Below are positions 1 through 11,812 of a stretch of DNA of 64,000 nucleotides, piece by piece (position 1 is the stretch's first letter; every line of letters starts with the position of its first letter). Position numbers and translations under genes: made by a program. The DNA is from Candidula unifasciata. Lineage: Eukaryota > Mollusca > Gastropoda > Stylommatophora > Geomitridae. The stretch is from NCBI GenBank assembly GCA_905116865.2, contig CAJHNH020000558.1, positions 1,215,114 through 1,279,113 of the forward strand. The letters are read 5' to 3'. The notes beneath the pieces were generated by a model that was not told the origin of the DNA, searched no databases, and was given only the letters and a program-made list of their open reading frames with translations.

Positions 1-447
1 TGGCATATGTAGCTCCTAGAGACCTGTAGGAAGATTAATGTCAGAATCCAACTGTGTTTGTGATTGACAATGATATAATAATAGGACACTCTCATTGTTA
101 CACAAAGACTATAAAGCTTGCTCATGTTCTATCATGAACAACACTTCCCGTTCCTTGCACTTATTTTGGCTGCGATTCTTTAATTCACGGATTCCCAGCT
201 TATTGATTGTTACCCCAAATCGAGTTTTCTGCGTAGTCGATAGACATTAGAAAGCTATGAAAATTGTAAGAAAGGAAATAAAAAATATTGATATCGCGTC
301 CAGCACACAGATGTTTTTGCGGTTGCAGTCTACCTTGCCACTGTAGCAAAGCCAACAGCTCCAGACTGCGTAGCTTCACGTATTCAAAATAAAATCTGCG
401 GGTCGGGCTTTTGACCTGTGATCTGATAAGACAAGTTAAAAAGGTTA
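1..447. other. No feature recognised
   Basis: Unique-looking sequence; no convincing coding frame or repeat seen. Confidence 0.5.
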
Positions 448-678
448 GGTTAGTTGCGTATCCTTTACAGGACGTTGCAGAACCAACCCCAGCATCCCCT
501 GGCTGTTGTGTGGTTTCTCTAGGCAAATTTACGTCCAGTAGTTTGCCATTGCTGCTGGACGGTCGGCCCTCTGAAACCACTGTCGAAACCAACGCAAGGC
601 GCATGGCCCGCAGCTGGGATCGAACCCGGCACCCCGGCATTACGAAGCGTTCGCATCGACTTAGCCAGAGAGCCGACA
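448..678 (-). mobile_element. SINE-B copy, near full length
   Basis: The minus strand starts with a tRNA-like head (TGGCTAAGTCGATG A-box region, GGGTTCGATCCC B box) and continues to ggatacgcaact. Other copies: 12222, 34826, 39903, 52012. Confidence 0.75.
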
Positions 679-1036
679 GTTAAAAAGGTACGCAGAGCAA
701 TTTCTTTTTTTTTTAATGAATGTAATACTTTTTGTGCAAAGCGATTCTCAGTATGGTGTACATGAAACCGTCAAAACTCTTACATTACCTAATAGGAAAG
801 GGTTCCATTTCAGAAAAAATGTTTTTCTATCGGTATCAAACCAGTTGCAAAAAAAAAGTGAGAGACTTGATCAAACAGCAGGCTTTTATAACGGCAGCAT
901 TAATGCTGACAGAAAAAGCTGCATTTGGGACGAATTCTACTTCTCTTTATGTCGCCAGCGTGTATAGTGAGGTACACGATGAATTCTTGAATACAAGGAG
1001 CGATTCCACGGGACGTAATTTATTTGGTTAAAAAAC

Positions 1037-1845
1037 TACTGTCTCTGTTCAGTCATGAGCTGTGTATCGGCCATAATGTTGTCTCAGTTAAGTTGTGTGC
1101 TGTCTATGTGACATACTTTTGTCCCAGTTCAGTTTTGTTCTGTGTATCGGTCATACTGTTGTCTCAATTCAGTTGTGTGCTGTGTATCGGTCATACTGTT
1201 GTCGCAGCTAAGTTGTGTTCTGTGTATCTGACATACTGTTGTCTCAGGTAAGTTGTGTTCTGTGTATCTGACATACTGTTGTCTCAGTTCAGTTGTGTGC
1301 TGTCTATCTGACATACTGTTGTCTCAGCTAAGTTGTGTGCTGTGTATCTGACATACTGTTGTCTCAGTTCAGTTGTGTGCTGTGTATCTGACATACTGTT
1401 GTCTCAGTTCAGTTGTGTGCTGTGTATCTGACATACTGTTTTCTCAGTTCAGTTGTGTGCTGTGTATAGGCCATAATATTGTCTCAGTTCAGTTGTGTGC
1501 TGTGTATCGGTCATACCTTTGTCTCAGTTCAGTTGTGTGCTGTGTATCGGTCATACCTTTGTTTCATATCAGTCATACCTTCGTCTCTGTTCAGTTGTGT
1601 GCTGTGTATCAGTCATACCTTTGTTTCAGTTTAGTTGCGTGCTGTGTATCGGCCATACCTGTGTCTCAGTTCAGTTGTGTGCTGTGTATCAGTCATACCT
1701 TTGTCTCATTTCAGTTATGTGCTGTATATCAGTCATATCTTTGTCTCAGTTCAGTTGTGTGCTGTGTATCGGCCATACCTTCGTCTCAGTTCAGTTGTGT
1801 GCTGTGTATCGGTCATACCTTCGTCTCAGTTCAGTTGTCTGACGT
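1037..1845 (+). repeat. 40-bp minisatellite, about 20 copies
   Basis: Tandem unit of about 40 bp built on catactgttgtctcagttcag plus ttgtgtgctgtgtatctga. Early copies have catactgtt, later ones cataccttt, so two variant blocks adjoin. A shorter unit interrupts near 1565. Long open frames here are by-products of the repeat. Confidence 0.9.
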
Positions 1846-1954
1846 ATATGGGCTAAATCCAGATGTTGCCATGCTTGCATTTCGAGTTTTACTCCGCTCT
1901 GTCTAAACATACATACATTACTGGTTTCGTGGATTTTTATCGTGGTATGGGGCG

Positions 1955-2130
1955 TCGCAGATCGACCCAGCCAAAAATGGGTGCCAGGATTAATGTCCTG
2001 GTGAAGTAAAGTGGGCCGGTGTAATGCTGACCACATTACCCACCTAGTGCCGATTGGTCTATAACAAATATGGGTGCTCTTTCTATGTACCCAATGTGCC
2101 TAAAGGCTGGAAAGGGATCTTTCCTTTACT
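1955..2130 (+). mobile_element. SINE-A copy, 5'-truncated
   Basis: agatcgacccagcc, then gctgaccacattacccacct and gtgccgattggtctata. SINE-A is the commonest repeat here; a full copy has a tRNA-like head and then this body. Confidence 0.7.
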
Positions 2131-2974
2131 TTTTAATTGTTTCTATATAACTAAGTGGGAGCGGTTTTGAATGAGTTTTCAATCGAAACCAAACCAATAA
2201 ACATATTAAATGTTGAGAATTATTTAAGGTTAGCGTTAACAAAAACTCAGACGTAAATTTACATCGCACCTACCCCCTCCCCTTTTGTTTCCCCCTTTCC
2301 CCTACCTCCTTCCCCCCCCCCCCCAAAAAAAAAACCCAGTATGTTTTCATTTCTTCTTCATCTGCCTTAAACCCCCCTCTTCCCTATCCTGCTGGATCAT
2401 AGGCCCTCAACCAGCTCAAGCCTAATCGCTTTATTCTTCGCTATTGCCTGCAGCTCAACTCTGTCCCATCTTGTTCTCAGGTTTTCGTAACGAATGCTGT
2501 CTAACTCCCAGCGTCTTTTCTTGACCTCTTGGTTCACGGAAATGTCTTTATTTTATTCTGAAACTCAACATCAGTAACTGTGTTTTCAACATTACTAATG
2601 TGTTTTTGTAAATTGTTAATTTTTTTTTTTTAAACCAAGCTGTTTGCCTTCTAATCTAAAGATAGTGGGGTTCGTTCATGCTATGGTAGGCGTCTAGCTT
2701 TTTTGCGGAGAGTGCCAAGCAAAACAGAAGAACAAGGGGCAATGTCAAAGCTTTTACCTACTGTGTTTCTTTCATATTTACATTTGACCAGAGTCTGCTG
2801 AAAAAATCTGGCGTTCCCAGTGACTACTTCTGCTTCATGTTTACTCTTATTAAAAGCACGAATCGGGGGACATCTTAAACTGGTAATTTCCCATGCTTTC
2901 CCTTCTGGGTTTCGATGCTACATTCTAATGCAAAAACGGTCAATAACGTTCAATAACGAAGTTTAAAAAAAAGG
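2131..2974. other. No gene recognised
   Basis: A C-run then A-run at 2312-2335 and a T-run at 2621-2631. Otherwise nothing recognised. Confidence 0.5.
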
Positions 2975-3243
2975 ACCTTTTTCCATGCCATTAGGCGTGT
3001 ATGGGCATATTGGGCTAGACCTATATTTGTATATACCAATCGGCACAAGATGGGTGATGTGGTCAGCATTACGCCGGCCTCCTTTACTTTCCGGGACTGC
3101 ACCCGGTACCCACTCAAGGCTGGGTCGACCTGGAAATCAAGGTCATTTTTTGAAAAAAGTCCGGCTCCGCCAGGGAGCGAACCCACGACCTTCTGATCCG
3201 CAGGCTGCGTCTTGCCGCTACGCCACGGCGACGTCCCTTGCCA
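2975..3243 (-). mobile_element. SINE-A copy, full length
   Basis: The minus strand starts with a tRNA-like head (ggttcgctccc-type B box at 3174-3190 inverse) and runs through the body (gatgtggtcagcattacgcc, plus strand) to ccatgccattaggc. Confidence 0.8.
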
Positions 3244-3428
3244 TAACAAGCATGTAGTAAAAGTTGTCTAGTTAGGGCTTTGTTGAAATATCATGTGGGG
3301 TTCGAAAGGCACATATATCACAGCCTAGCTGTAAACCACAATGAAATCTGTCAACTGCCCCTCTAAGAGGGAATACAGAAAACAAAAACGATTTTTCCCT
3401 GATAGAAATCTCCAACACATCATAATCT

Positions 3429-3586
3429 CAATGGGTGATATGGTCAGCATCACGCTGGCCACCTTTACTTCCCATGACTACACCTAGTACCTATTTTTGT
3501 GTAAATTTCGGCTACGTCAGGACCTGAACCCAAGACCTTCCGATCCACAGGCGAGCGTCTAGCCTCTACACCACATCGGCTCCCTA
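3429..3586 (-). mobile_element. SINE-A copy
   Basis: gggtgatatggtcagcatca through caagaccttccgatccacag to ctacaccacatcggctcc. Confidence 0.75.
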
Positions 3587-3825
3587 AAATAACTATTGGT
3601 CCGTGTTTATTTTTCTGAAAGTCAATATTTTAAATTCACTGTTTGAACAAGCAGGCATAAATTTGTTTAAACCTGGTCTACTTCTGTGTCTTTTGTGATA
3701 AAAGATTGGAATCTTAACACTGAGCGTCACAAAAATAGTGCCATAAAAGGTAAAGGAGAAAAGATAAATTTTGATACATGTCATTGCATGTAAAGATTAT
3801 TTTAGTGTGATATATTTTTTAAAAA

Positions 3826-4035
3826 GGGGAAAATGGAACATGTTGTGACCACTGGAAAGATCTGTGGAAGGAGGGATAGAGGAAAACAACGAGAGAAGAT
3901 TCTTGACAGTCTTGTTGCATAGCATGGAGTTGCGTCATCACACGAACTAATACTCGCTGCAGGAGATCACGGATTGTGGAGAGGCATGATCGCCCAAGCT
4001 AGTCGACAAGGCACCTGATGATGATATTCTAAAGG
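3826..4035 (+). mobile_element. LINE-R C-terminal fragment with GATGAT tail
   Basis: Reads MEHVVTTGKICGRR and GKQREKILDSL, then LWRGMIAQASRQGT and a stop, ending in a tgatgatgat run. The same ending appears at 14144-14418 (+) and 11813-12180 (-). This pattern is a LINE C-terminus followed by a short tandem 3' tail. Confidence 0.65.
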
Positions 4036-4059
4036 GATCCAAGAAGCGAGCACCGATAC

Positions 4060-4270
4060 AAAGTTGGGTCAGGTTGAGTTTCAAGAAACGACGTCACATC
4101 ACTCGGAACATTCCCATAAGTGCCCCGTCCCCATATTCAGCTGCAAGCGCAGAGTTCCAACCCCGATGGCACCGGCAGGAGTCTGACTGGGTGTCCACCT
4201 TGTCTTTTCTCTGAGCGTGAAGTGCCGGCTAGATACCGTGGTCAGTCTCCCGCTTCACTATTCTTTTCAT
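4060..4270 (-). mobile_element. LINE-T 3' module
   Basis: The plus-strand start cacatcactcggaacattcc and later ttctctgagcgtgaagtgc match four other copies (4318, 11325, 22620, 24110). All are minus-strand 3' ends of one LINE; compare the coding end at 61037-61300. Confidence 0.5.
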
Positions 4271-4317
4271 ACGCTGATGATCTAATTGTGTTTCCGTAAC
4301 ACAATAAATGTTGAATT

Positions 4318-4600
4318 ATGAATCGACATCACAGCACTCGGGATACTCCCATAAGTGCTCAGTCCTCATTGTCAACAGCTAGCGAAGAGTTCCAATTTCA
4401 ATGGTAGCAGTAACCGCCTGATTGTATATCCGTCTCATCCTTCCCCTGAGTGTTGAGCGACAGCCAGATCCACTGGTAACTCGATGCAGCGGCTATCTCC
4501 TTAGACCGTAATGATCTATCTGCGCCTCCGCACTGTTCACTCGCTCCTAATGGGCTTTCCGTTACACATATTCTAGTAGGGGAGGCTGTCAAGAGACCTA
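4318..4600 (-). mobile_element. LINE-T 3' module, longer copy
   Basis: The minus strand reads SLNTQGKDETDIQSGGYCYH before a stop, matching TLDTQEKGETNIQSDSYWH at 61212-61270 on the plus strand. This ties the short modules to an RNase H-bearing LINE. Confidence 0.55.
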
Positions 4601-4984
4601 CACATTGTTAAAGTGGGTAATAATAATAATTATTATTATAAATGTTCTGATTTGTGAATTCATATAATAGGCTTTTTGAAAAAATATGAAAAGAGGAAAC
4701 GAATACTTTAAAATAAGAACACTTCTATACATGGTCGGGGGTGGTAACTGAGAACCTGGTAAAACTTTCTGGGGTGGGAGAGGGTGGGGTAGGAAAGGGG
4801 GTTGAGTGACGCCCTTGAGGAGCTCAAAGCCCCAGGTTTCGCTGCCTCTAGACGAAATAATTTTTTTTTTAAATTGATCTCGACTCCCAGATCATTCCAG
4901 GTCGTAGTAAATCGCCGGTGTTCCTTACAGTGCACATAAGGTACAATTAGACAGTACTAGTCCATTTGCCTCGCGATCTGAAGG

Positions 4985-5205
4985 TCATTTATTTGTTTCA
5001 CGGACGCGTCGTTCAGTTCACGGGTACAATTTTTACAGAGCTTCCTGAAGATCGTTGCAGGAGCTAAAGAGTTCATGGTTTGTGCTATGCGCTTGGCAGG
5101 TGACTATCCGCTCTGCAGAGAGAGATCGAACTATATAAGATAAACCTCAGTGTAATAGATTCGATCCTTTTGACTTCAACTTCTAGCTTTGATTAGTAAA
5201 AATTG
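4985..5205. repeat. Repeat G copy
   Basis: gtttcacggacgcgtcgttc then cgctctgcagagagagatcg match 45405-45610. Confidence 0.55.
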
Positions 5206-5846
5206 TTTAAAGTAAGGTTGTTTTTTCCCAATGAACTATGACTAAAAGGCCTAAAGAAAGGGGAGTAAAATACACACAACAGTCATATCTACGTTTCGAC
5301 AGGAGCCTTTCTAGACATGAACTACACAACAGTAACAACGGGCACAGTGCACATGCCTAACAAGAATACAAGCCTATGTATGCATGACAATGAAATAAAA
5401 ACATGTCCCAGATTTAAGGTGTCTTAGTTGCGTTTTAACATTATAAGATGGAAGAGATGACATTCGAATTTTTTAAGGCGTCAAAAAACGAACGCTATGG
5501 CTTACCACTTGTCATCATTATTCAGACAGCAGTGCGTTACTGCAGGACTTGGCTACACTCTATGGGTTGTTAGTTGGAAAGTTAGCTGTGCGTCTTGGCT
5601 GTACCACGACCGGCTCTAGCTGACGATAGTCGTTGCTGTACGGTTGGCTAGTTGATTGATTGGGCGGTTTTATTTTTGCTGAATACTGATTACTGATTTA
5701 GGAAACTGCATCATAGCACATGGGGCACACACATAGATGCTTTGTCTCCATCAGCAAATGTCTTAAGCTGCAGATGTTAACTGTTTTCATAGCACACTGA
5801 TAAGAATTTTGTATGTTGACAATGTTCATAAATAAATAATCGAGGA
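5206..5846. other. No feature recognised
   Basis: No open frame of note and no repeat match seen within the window. Confidence 0.45.
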
Positions 5847-6116
5847 CAGTGTTTCCCAAACTTATCTTGTCGCGGCGCCTTTTGTCAATTATTTTTCCAC
5901 GGCGCCCTCACCTAAGTAAAAATGCGACTTAAGTAAGAGGAAAAAAAAACACACACACACACACAATCTAGATAATTTTAGCTTCTGACGTTTTCGTTTA
6001 GTTAGGCAAAATATCTTGGTTAAATTAATTACTAAGCTTTTACAATACTTCGCGGCACCCCTGTGAAGAGGACGTGGCTTCCCGGGACGCCGCGGCGCAC
6101 AGTTTGGGAATCACTG
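5847..6116. mobile_element. hAT-like miniature element, 270 bp
   Basis: Ends are CAGTGTTTCCCAAACT and, inverted, CAGTGATTCCCAAACT. The arms continue as GC-rich CGCGGCGCC-like sequence. Flanking 8-mers atcgagga and gtctggga match at five of eight positions, a decayed 8-bp duplication typical of hAT. No transposase. A CA run lies inside at 5949-5966. Confidence 0.65.
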
Positions 6117-6203
6117 GTCTGGGAAATAAAAGTTTTAAGGCTAGGCAGCTGCTACCCTACTTCACGTTTTTTGCTTTAGAGTATGCGAATGAATAATACT
6201 TCC

Positions 6204-6485
6204 CATCTTCTTCTTCTTCAATATTCCGAGCTCTTGAGTTTTACTGCTGCAAGCATTAGCCGCTTCCATTCATTTCTGTGACTAGTCCTATCTTTCCATT
6301 TGGTGACTAGGTATTTGTGGGTATGCATGGATATTTGGTCTCCACCCTTTTCTTTGTCTGCCTCGTGGTATGCGGCCTTCGACATCTTTGAGTGCACAGA
6401 TGTGTGTCTCTCTGTCATCTGTCATTCTCTCTGTATGCTCCAGCCATTTCAGTCTATTGGAACTCATTATGACAAATAGTCTTCT
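6204..6485 (-). mobile_element. LINE-H C-terminal fragment with GAA tail
   Basis: The minus strand reads KWLEHTERMTDDRE, then a frame change, then HKYLVTKWKDRTSHRNEWKR and AAVKLKSSEY, a stop, and GAAGAAGAAG. The same 3' end (attccgagc..cttgag on the plus strand) recurs at 9460, 33995 and 36720. Confidence 0.6.
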
Positions 6486-6605
6486 TCTTCTTGTTTGCTT
6501 TTATCGACTGTAAAGTTCGGCATAAAGGTTTGGTTGTTCGTCTACCTCTTGACTAGTCGTGTTCCAGAACTTGAGTTTCGTGTGCGATCTTGCTTTTTTG
6601 TATGC
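6481..6605. repeat. Repeat E, partial
   Basis: cttcttgtttgcttttatcg, ggtttggttgttcgtctacc and gttccagaacttgagtttcg match the start of 17640-17915. Confidence 0.5.
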
Positions 6606-6785
6606 AGACTGTTCGTTCCTCTGCATAGTGATAAAAGGTGGGATGGCCGGTGTAGGCGTCTTGAACTGTGCAGACTAGGATTTTCCCCCCTCGACATAAA
6701 AAAATTATCATTACCTTAACGAGGATCGAACGTGGGTCTCCGTCATGACAGCTCAACACTGGAGCCTCTCGGTCAGTCACTCCTT
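6606..6785 (-). mobile_element. tRNA-derived SINE, minus strand
   Basis: The minus strand starts gagtgactgaccgagaggct with cccacgttcgatcctcgt as B box. Body to about 6606. Confidence 0.5.
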
Positions 6786-7487
6786 TTACGAAGTAACAAT
6801 TTGTCCTGTATAGATGGACTTTGATCGTCTCATTTGCCTCTTTCAAGGAGAAAGCCAGGTTTCCCCCCCCCCCCCCCCAAAAAAAAAAAAAATGTTTATA
6901 ATAGATCATTCAAATAGAAAGCAGTTTATTGGTGGTGTGGAATTTCTTTGTTAAAATTTGTTTCTTATAAACATGTCCTTTAATAACAATATCAATACCA
7001 GTTGCTCTTCATAATTACATCCCCGACAGTTTAATCCGTTTTGTCGTAATAACGCATTCCGCATTAAAATATATTATCTTTCTCAATAAAACTAAACAGA
7101 ATTCGGCTTAGTGTTACTCAGATCAAAAATAATGCCAAAGCATATTCCTAGCAAACACACGACAGATGCGTAAGCCACCGATTGTTATCAGCAGTTTCAC
7201 AAGAGACTGCTTAAACAGCATTCACATATTCAAGTGCATTAGAAGCATAACATGCAGGTTATTAAAGTCACAGTGCCCATTGTAGAAGAAACATTCCATT
7301 GCAAGTTTCACTAGCTTGTGCAGCCAGTGAAGGCGTATTTCTAACCCCATTGTGTCTTGAATATCACGATAAGGCTATAAATAAGTCTCCTCGACATATT
7401 TCCTATTGTACGTTGTGGCTGAGGTTTGAGGAATCTTTCACAGCGGAACGCAATCAATAGAACTTAGATCGTAGGTACCACAACACC
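6786..7487. other. No gene recognised
   Basis: Poly-C/poly-A run at 6863-6892; the rest is AT-rich with no match seen. Confidence 0.45.
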
Positions 7488-7715
7488 GAGGCGCGGCTGG
7501 TTACGCGGGTAGAAGTTGGGATATCGTGTGGAAGTCAGGGGTTTAAATCCTAGGTAAGATGACCAACTTTTGTTTTCTGCCTGCAACCTGCACAGTTCGC
7601 GGCAACTGTTCTAGCCATGGGGTCCGAAATCTTTAGCTCTAAGACCCCCACCATCACCACCAATCATACCTTACCATTCTCACCCTAAAATGTAACAGAT
7701 ACAGGCCGAAAAGAC
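7488..7715 (+). mobile_element. SINE-C copy
   Basis: ggcgcggctggttacgcggg head, then tgcacagttcgcggcaactg and a CA-rich body. Others at 12602, 55805 and 63125. Confidence 0.55.
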
Positions 7716-7764
7716 ACAAGACTAAATCAATTCATAAGGCAGCTGAATTTTTTTTATCTATGAC

Positions 7765-7945
7765 TTTGGCTCTCCAGTCACTCCATCCTTCAGTAGGTAC
7801 CGTGTATAGCCCTGTGAAGTAAAGACAACCGGTGTGACGTTGACCACATCACCCATCAAGTGCGATTAGTCTATCAAAATTGGAGGCTAGCCTCATAAGC
7901 CTGATGCGCCACTGGCATGTAAAGGGAACATTATTTCACTTTATT
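7765..7945 (+). mobile_element. SINE-A copy, 5'-truncated
   Basis: gtgtgacgttgaccacatca then cccatcaagtgcgattagtc. Confidence 0.6.
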
Positions 7946-7960
7946 GACTTAATAGGGCAG

Positions 7961-8235
7961 GGGGCTGCGTGGTCTCGAGGCATGGTGTCCGCCTCGAGCG
8001 CTAGAGGTTTCGGGTTCAGTCCCCAGAGAAACTGGGAGGGCTGGGATTTTTTCACCTACACTTAGACTAGTAATTCCCCCTGGTCTCTGTGTGCACGCAA
8101 AAAATCCTTCGGCAGTTGTATATCGAAAAAAGAAGCCTAACGGCGCTGTTCAGGCAAAATTTGGAGTTAAAAATCTCCCTAAAGTATTCCAGGATCGTCG
8201 CCTGTGCTACAGAGCCTGTCCACTGTGTTGAGCTT
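7961..8235 (+). mobile_element. SINE-D copy, full length
   Basis: tgcgtggtctcgaggcatgg and tttcgggttcagtccccaga form a tRNA-like head; the body runs to tgtgctacagagcctgtcca. Second copy at 41640. Confidence 0.7.
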
Positions 8236-8424
8236 TTTCGGACTCAGACTTGAGTAAACAAAAAAGAACTGAAAACGTATGAGTTACTTCCCATGTGCCA
8301 TGATGTTGATCCATTGTTCAAATCTCAAAGGTAATATGGCATCTGGGAGATAAGGGATGTTCTTATAGCTCCTGGTGTTGCTCATCAAGGTTATCCACAG
8401 CCTGCTGTCACTTGACCTGATCCG

Positions 8425-8475
8425 ATTTCTTTGCGACGGCGCTTCGTAATTTTGAGGTACTCGGTTCTGTTCCAG
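8425..8475 (+). mobile_element. SINE-B head fragment
   Basis: cggcgcttcgtaattttgag then cggttctgttccagctgc; only the head region remains. Confidence 0.3.
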
Positions 8476-8817
8476 CTGCTGGAGATTTGACAACAGACAG
8501 CCTTGCTTTTATTTAGACTAGGTATCCAGAGCCGATCGTGCAGGAGGCAATGGCAAATTAATGTCGTGAAATTTTCTAGCAGAAGCAAAGCATTTTTGAA
8601 ACACTCTGAGGTTTGTTATGCAACGGTATGTAAAGGAAACAAAACTTTAAAAAAAAAGGCTGCAATTCCTTTTCTTGGCGTGCAGTTCCCATACTGAAAG
8701 GGCTGTCCTAGCCATTGTGTTTGTAATGGTTTCCTCTGTCTAGCACAGAAAGTGTGCTGACCAGCTCTGTAAACTGTTGAGCTACTCGCTATTTTTTATT
8801 CATTGCTACTTGCCCGC

Positions 8818-9075
8818 TGGGAAACGCGGTTGTATTGTGTCTAGGTGCTCGCCTGTGAGTCCAGAGGTTTAGAATTCAATTTGCACTGAGTTTTTAAAAA
8901 ATGTATTTAAACATTGACGTTACTTTCCGGGTAGACGCTGCCTAAAACAGGTACCAGGCAATGTTCTAGGAATTAAAGGTGTCCATCTCGGTGTTGATTA
9001 CATCGCAATTTTAGTGCCGATTTGTTTATAAAAGTTTAGGTCTAGCACTTTATGCCTTATGCACCAAAACACTTT
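8818..9075 (+). mobile_element. SINE-A copy, diverged
   Basis: The head has ggtgctcgcctgtgagtcca and gtttagaattc. The tail has agtgccgatttgtttata and ggtctagcactttatgcc. Confidence 0.5.
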
Positions 9076-9459
9076 AACTATCCTGTTCTTTTCTGACTTG
9101 CCTGCCCTGACTTCACGTAAACGCAGTGGAAGACCTTGGCAAGATTTCTTTCCCTGCCTATGAGTGTCCCTCGCCCTAGAGGAGGGAATGAGGCGCCTTA
9201 AATATCTTCCCAGTTGTGTTAAACATGCTCCGCTGTCCATATCCAAATCGTACATTAAATGCAAGACTATTACATGATGACACATCTCTTAAAGAATTGT
9301 CATAAGTATGGCTCCTCGAGTGGGAAATAGATCACTGACCTGGTGGAACTGACCATAAGTGAGGATTGTACCTTCATCTTTGTACTCTGCTCGTAACACT
9401 GATAATCAGCTGGAGACGACTGCGTGATTGTTTAAGATTACATAGAAGTTTTTCGTCTG

Positions 9460-9765
9460 TTTCTTAAGAATTCCGAACCACTGAGGTTCTCTGCTGCAGA
9501 TTTCACCCTCCCACTTTCATCTCTGTGATTGGTCTTCTGTTTAAAGTTGGTGACTGCAAGTGTTTATAGGTCTGTATACTGTCTTGTAGGTCTGTATACT
9601 GTCTTGCTGGTATGTATACTGTCTTGTAGGTCTTAATACTATCTTTACACTGTCGTCTTTTCTTGCATTGTCGTTTACTCCGGCTGGGTTCTTCTGTGTA
9701 CACAGTTTTTGTCTCTCTGTAATCAGCCATTTTCTCTTTATGCCCCAATCATTGTAGTGTATTAA
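9460..9765 (-). mobile_element. LINE-H fragment containing a 20-bp tandem block
   Basis: Its 3' end (attccgaaccactgaggttc, plus strand) matches LINE-H. Inside, 9573-9640 holds about four copies of a 20-bp unit (gtaggtctgtatactgtctt), which expanded within the element. Confidence 0.5.
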
Positions 9766-10084
9766 CACTACGTCAGAATCAGGGACAATTTAAACCGGTT
9801 ACATAGATTCTTAATTGTAATCATTACCATAGGGATTAGTTGATCTGCATTACGAGTAGGACTGTTGCAACTGGAGATATATGTGTTCGAAATGTCTTGA
9901 AGGTGGCCATCCCTGTGTCGAGACGTACATGTAACCGCTGTCACTGCACAACTACAGTGTCCATTAATACACTATTTAAATTTACTGTTTACTATTTTTT
10001 AAATACGCCATCCGGTTTACGTTTTAAACATAGCGAGGAGAACGCACGCTGCATGCTTATGCCACTCATTCAGAAACTATAACG

Positions 10085-10275
10085 CGTGAAAGCTAGCAGT
10101 TACTGATTCTACAATGTTAGCTGCGAATGCATATTCTCAAAATCGAAGCGACGAGGAGGAAAAGATCATGTGACACCCTCTCCAGTGCAATCGTTACCTG
10201 TCAACGCTTACACATGCAATCTAAGCTCGCTTCACTACTTGCCCAGCACCAAGTTTAAACACCAAAATGAGAACT
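10085..10275. repeat. Repeat F copy
   Basis: cgaagcgacgaggaggaaaa then gtgacaccctctccagtgca match 25545-25745. Confidence 0.55.
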
Positions 10276-10334
10276 AGGAAATGCAACACACACACAAAGG
10301 CAAAGAAAAGTATACATTTTACGGCAGTGGTGCC

Positions 10335-10440
10335 CTCGGTCAAAGTGCTAGACCTATATTTTTTTTGGATCAATCGTCACCCGATAGGTAATTGGTCAAT
10401 ATAACGCCGGCTGCCTTTACTTTGCAGACAAGAAATGTAC
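10335..10440 (-). mobile_element. SINE-A fragment, diverged
   Basis: gctagacctatattttttttggatcaatcg then ataacgccggctgcctttac; shown here in two short pieces of the family body. Confidence 0.5.
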
Positions 10441-10444
10441 TGAG

Positions 10445-11324
10445 CAGTAAAAAAAGCTGCAATCTTAGTTTAGACTATATTTTCCTGAACGCTGATTGGT
10501 CTAAAGAATGTGGATGCAACACCATATAGCAGGTACACTTCAAGATTTGACGAATGGGTGTTAATTTACTTTACTTAAATTTTTACTGTTTGTGATATTG
10601 CTAATTATTTATCATCATCATCATATACCATACCGATAAGCGTAGACTATCACGTGTCGCCATCATACACGATCACCAGAATCAGACATCAGGTCAGTGT
10701 CCTTTTTTCGCCTCAAACACATGATTAAGCAGTCCAGGTATTTATGTCTTTGTCTTTCCCGCCTTCATTCCCCACCAAGCTTGTTAGTTGTGGCCAAGCT
10801 TTGAGTCCATTCTCTCATATAACATGTACATGTACAAAAAGCACTGTCTACATCTAATATTTCAGTCAGTCTACGGTTTCGTCTGTCTCGAGGAAAACTT
10901 ACCTAGTTTTTTTTTTCTTTCTTTTTTTTTTTTTTTCTATCATCCGGTGATATTCTTTGCCTTTTTCTAAAGAAAACCTCATCTTCGCAGTGAAGAAATC
11001 TTTGTCGGCGTGTCTGCTTATTTTTCTTGTCTCACATGCACACTACAACACATTTTCTTCATAGCACCCTTTTCTCACTCCAACTGGCATTTTAAAAAAA
11101 ATTAGGAGTTTTGAATCTGGCCAAATTCCACATTTGCCAGGGTAGTTCTCATTCTAACCTTTTCGAGGTATCTTGCATCAGATGATTCGGTTATTCCCAG
11201 ATACATCGATTCACTTGCTTAAGAATTTGTCATTTGCATTCACCATGGTTATTCCTTTATTCTTGATGGTGATCATAAAAAAGTGATTACAACAACCTGA
11301 ACCTAAAATTTTAACAGGATGTTG
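10445..11324. other. No gene recognised
   Basis: Short atcatcatc run near 10612 and T-runs near 10905-10936. No coding signal. Confidence 0.45.
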
Positions 11325-11490
11325 AGTTGACTCAAGAATTGACATCACAGCACTCGGGGCATTCCCATACGCGCTCCGTCCCCATCATCAGCAGCCAGCG
11401 CATAGTTCCAATACTAATGGCTCCTGTCGTAGCCTGGTTGCATGTTCGTCTTGCCTTTCCCCTGAGCGTAGTGTGCAGGCCGAACCATCT
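11325..11490 (-). mobile_element. LINE-T 3' module
   Basis: gacatcacagcactcggggc at the start and cctttcccctgagcgta near the end match the family. Confidence 0.55.
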
Positions 11491-11812
11491 GGTGTTACCA
11501 GGATTTAAAAACTTACAGAGATTAACTCACTGTGGGGGCGAAAAAGGGTCCATTATTACAATGTTATAGCTTACTTAGTTTACAAATACCTATTCAAAGC
11601 CAAAAACAATCGGATTCAACCGAAGTATTTCAATGAATGCCAGACAATTTTCTTAGGACAAAAATAAGATAACTACGTGTCAGGTTTAACAGTGGTATCT
11701 TTTTTCTGCAATACAATGTTTTTCTCCCTTCACAGCCAAAGCAGAAAGGCTCAACCTTTATGTCCCAATACATTACTCTTCTTAAGTCTCTCATTAGTTC
11801 CTTTTGTGTTAG

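Noticed and set aside
11..700. 146-codon minus-strand frame at 200-640
   Set aside because: Mostly SINE-B sequence; no protein-like features.
1373..1906. 177-codon Cys/Val-rich frame
   Set aside because: By-product of the 40-bp minisatellite.
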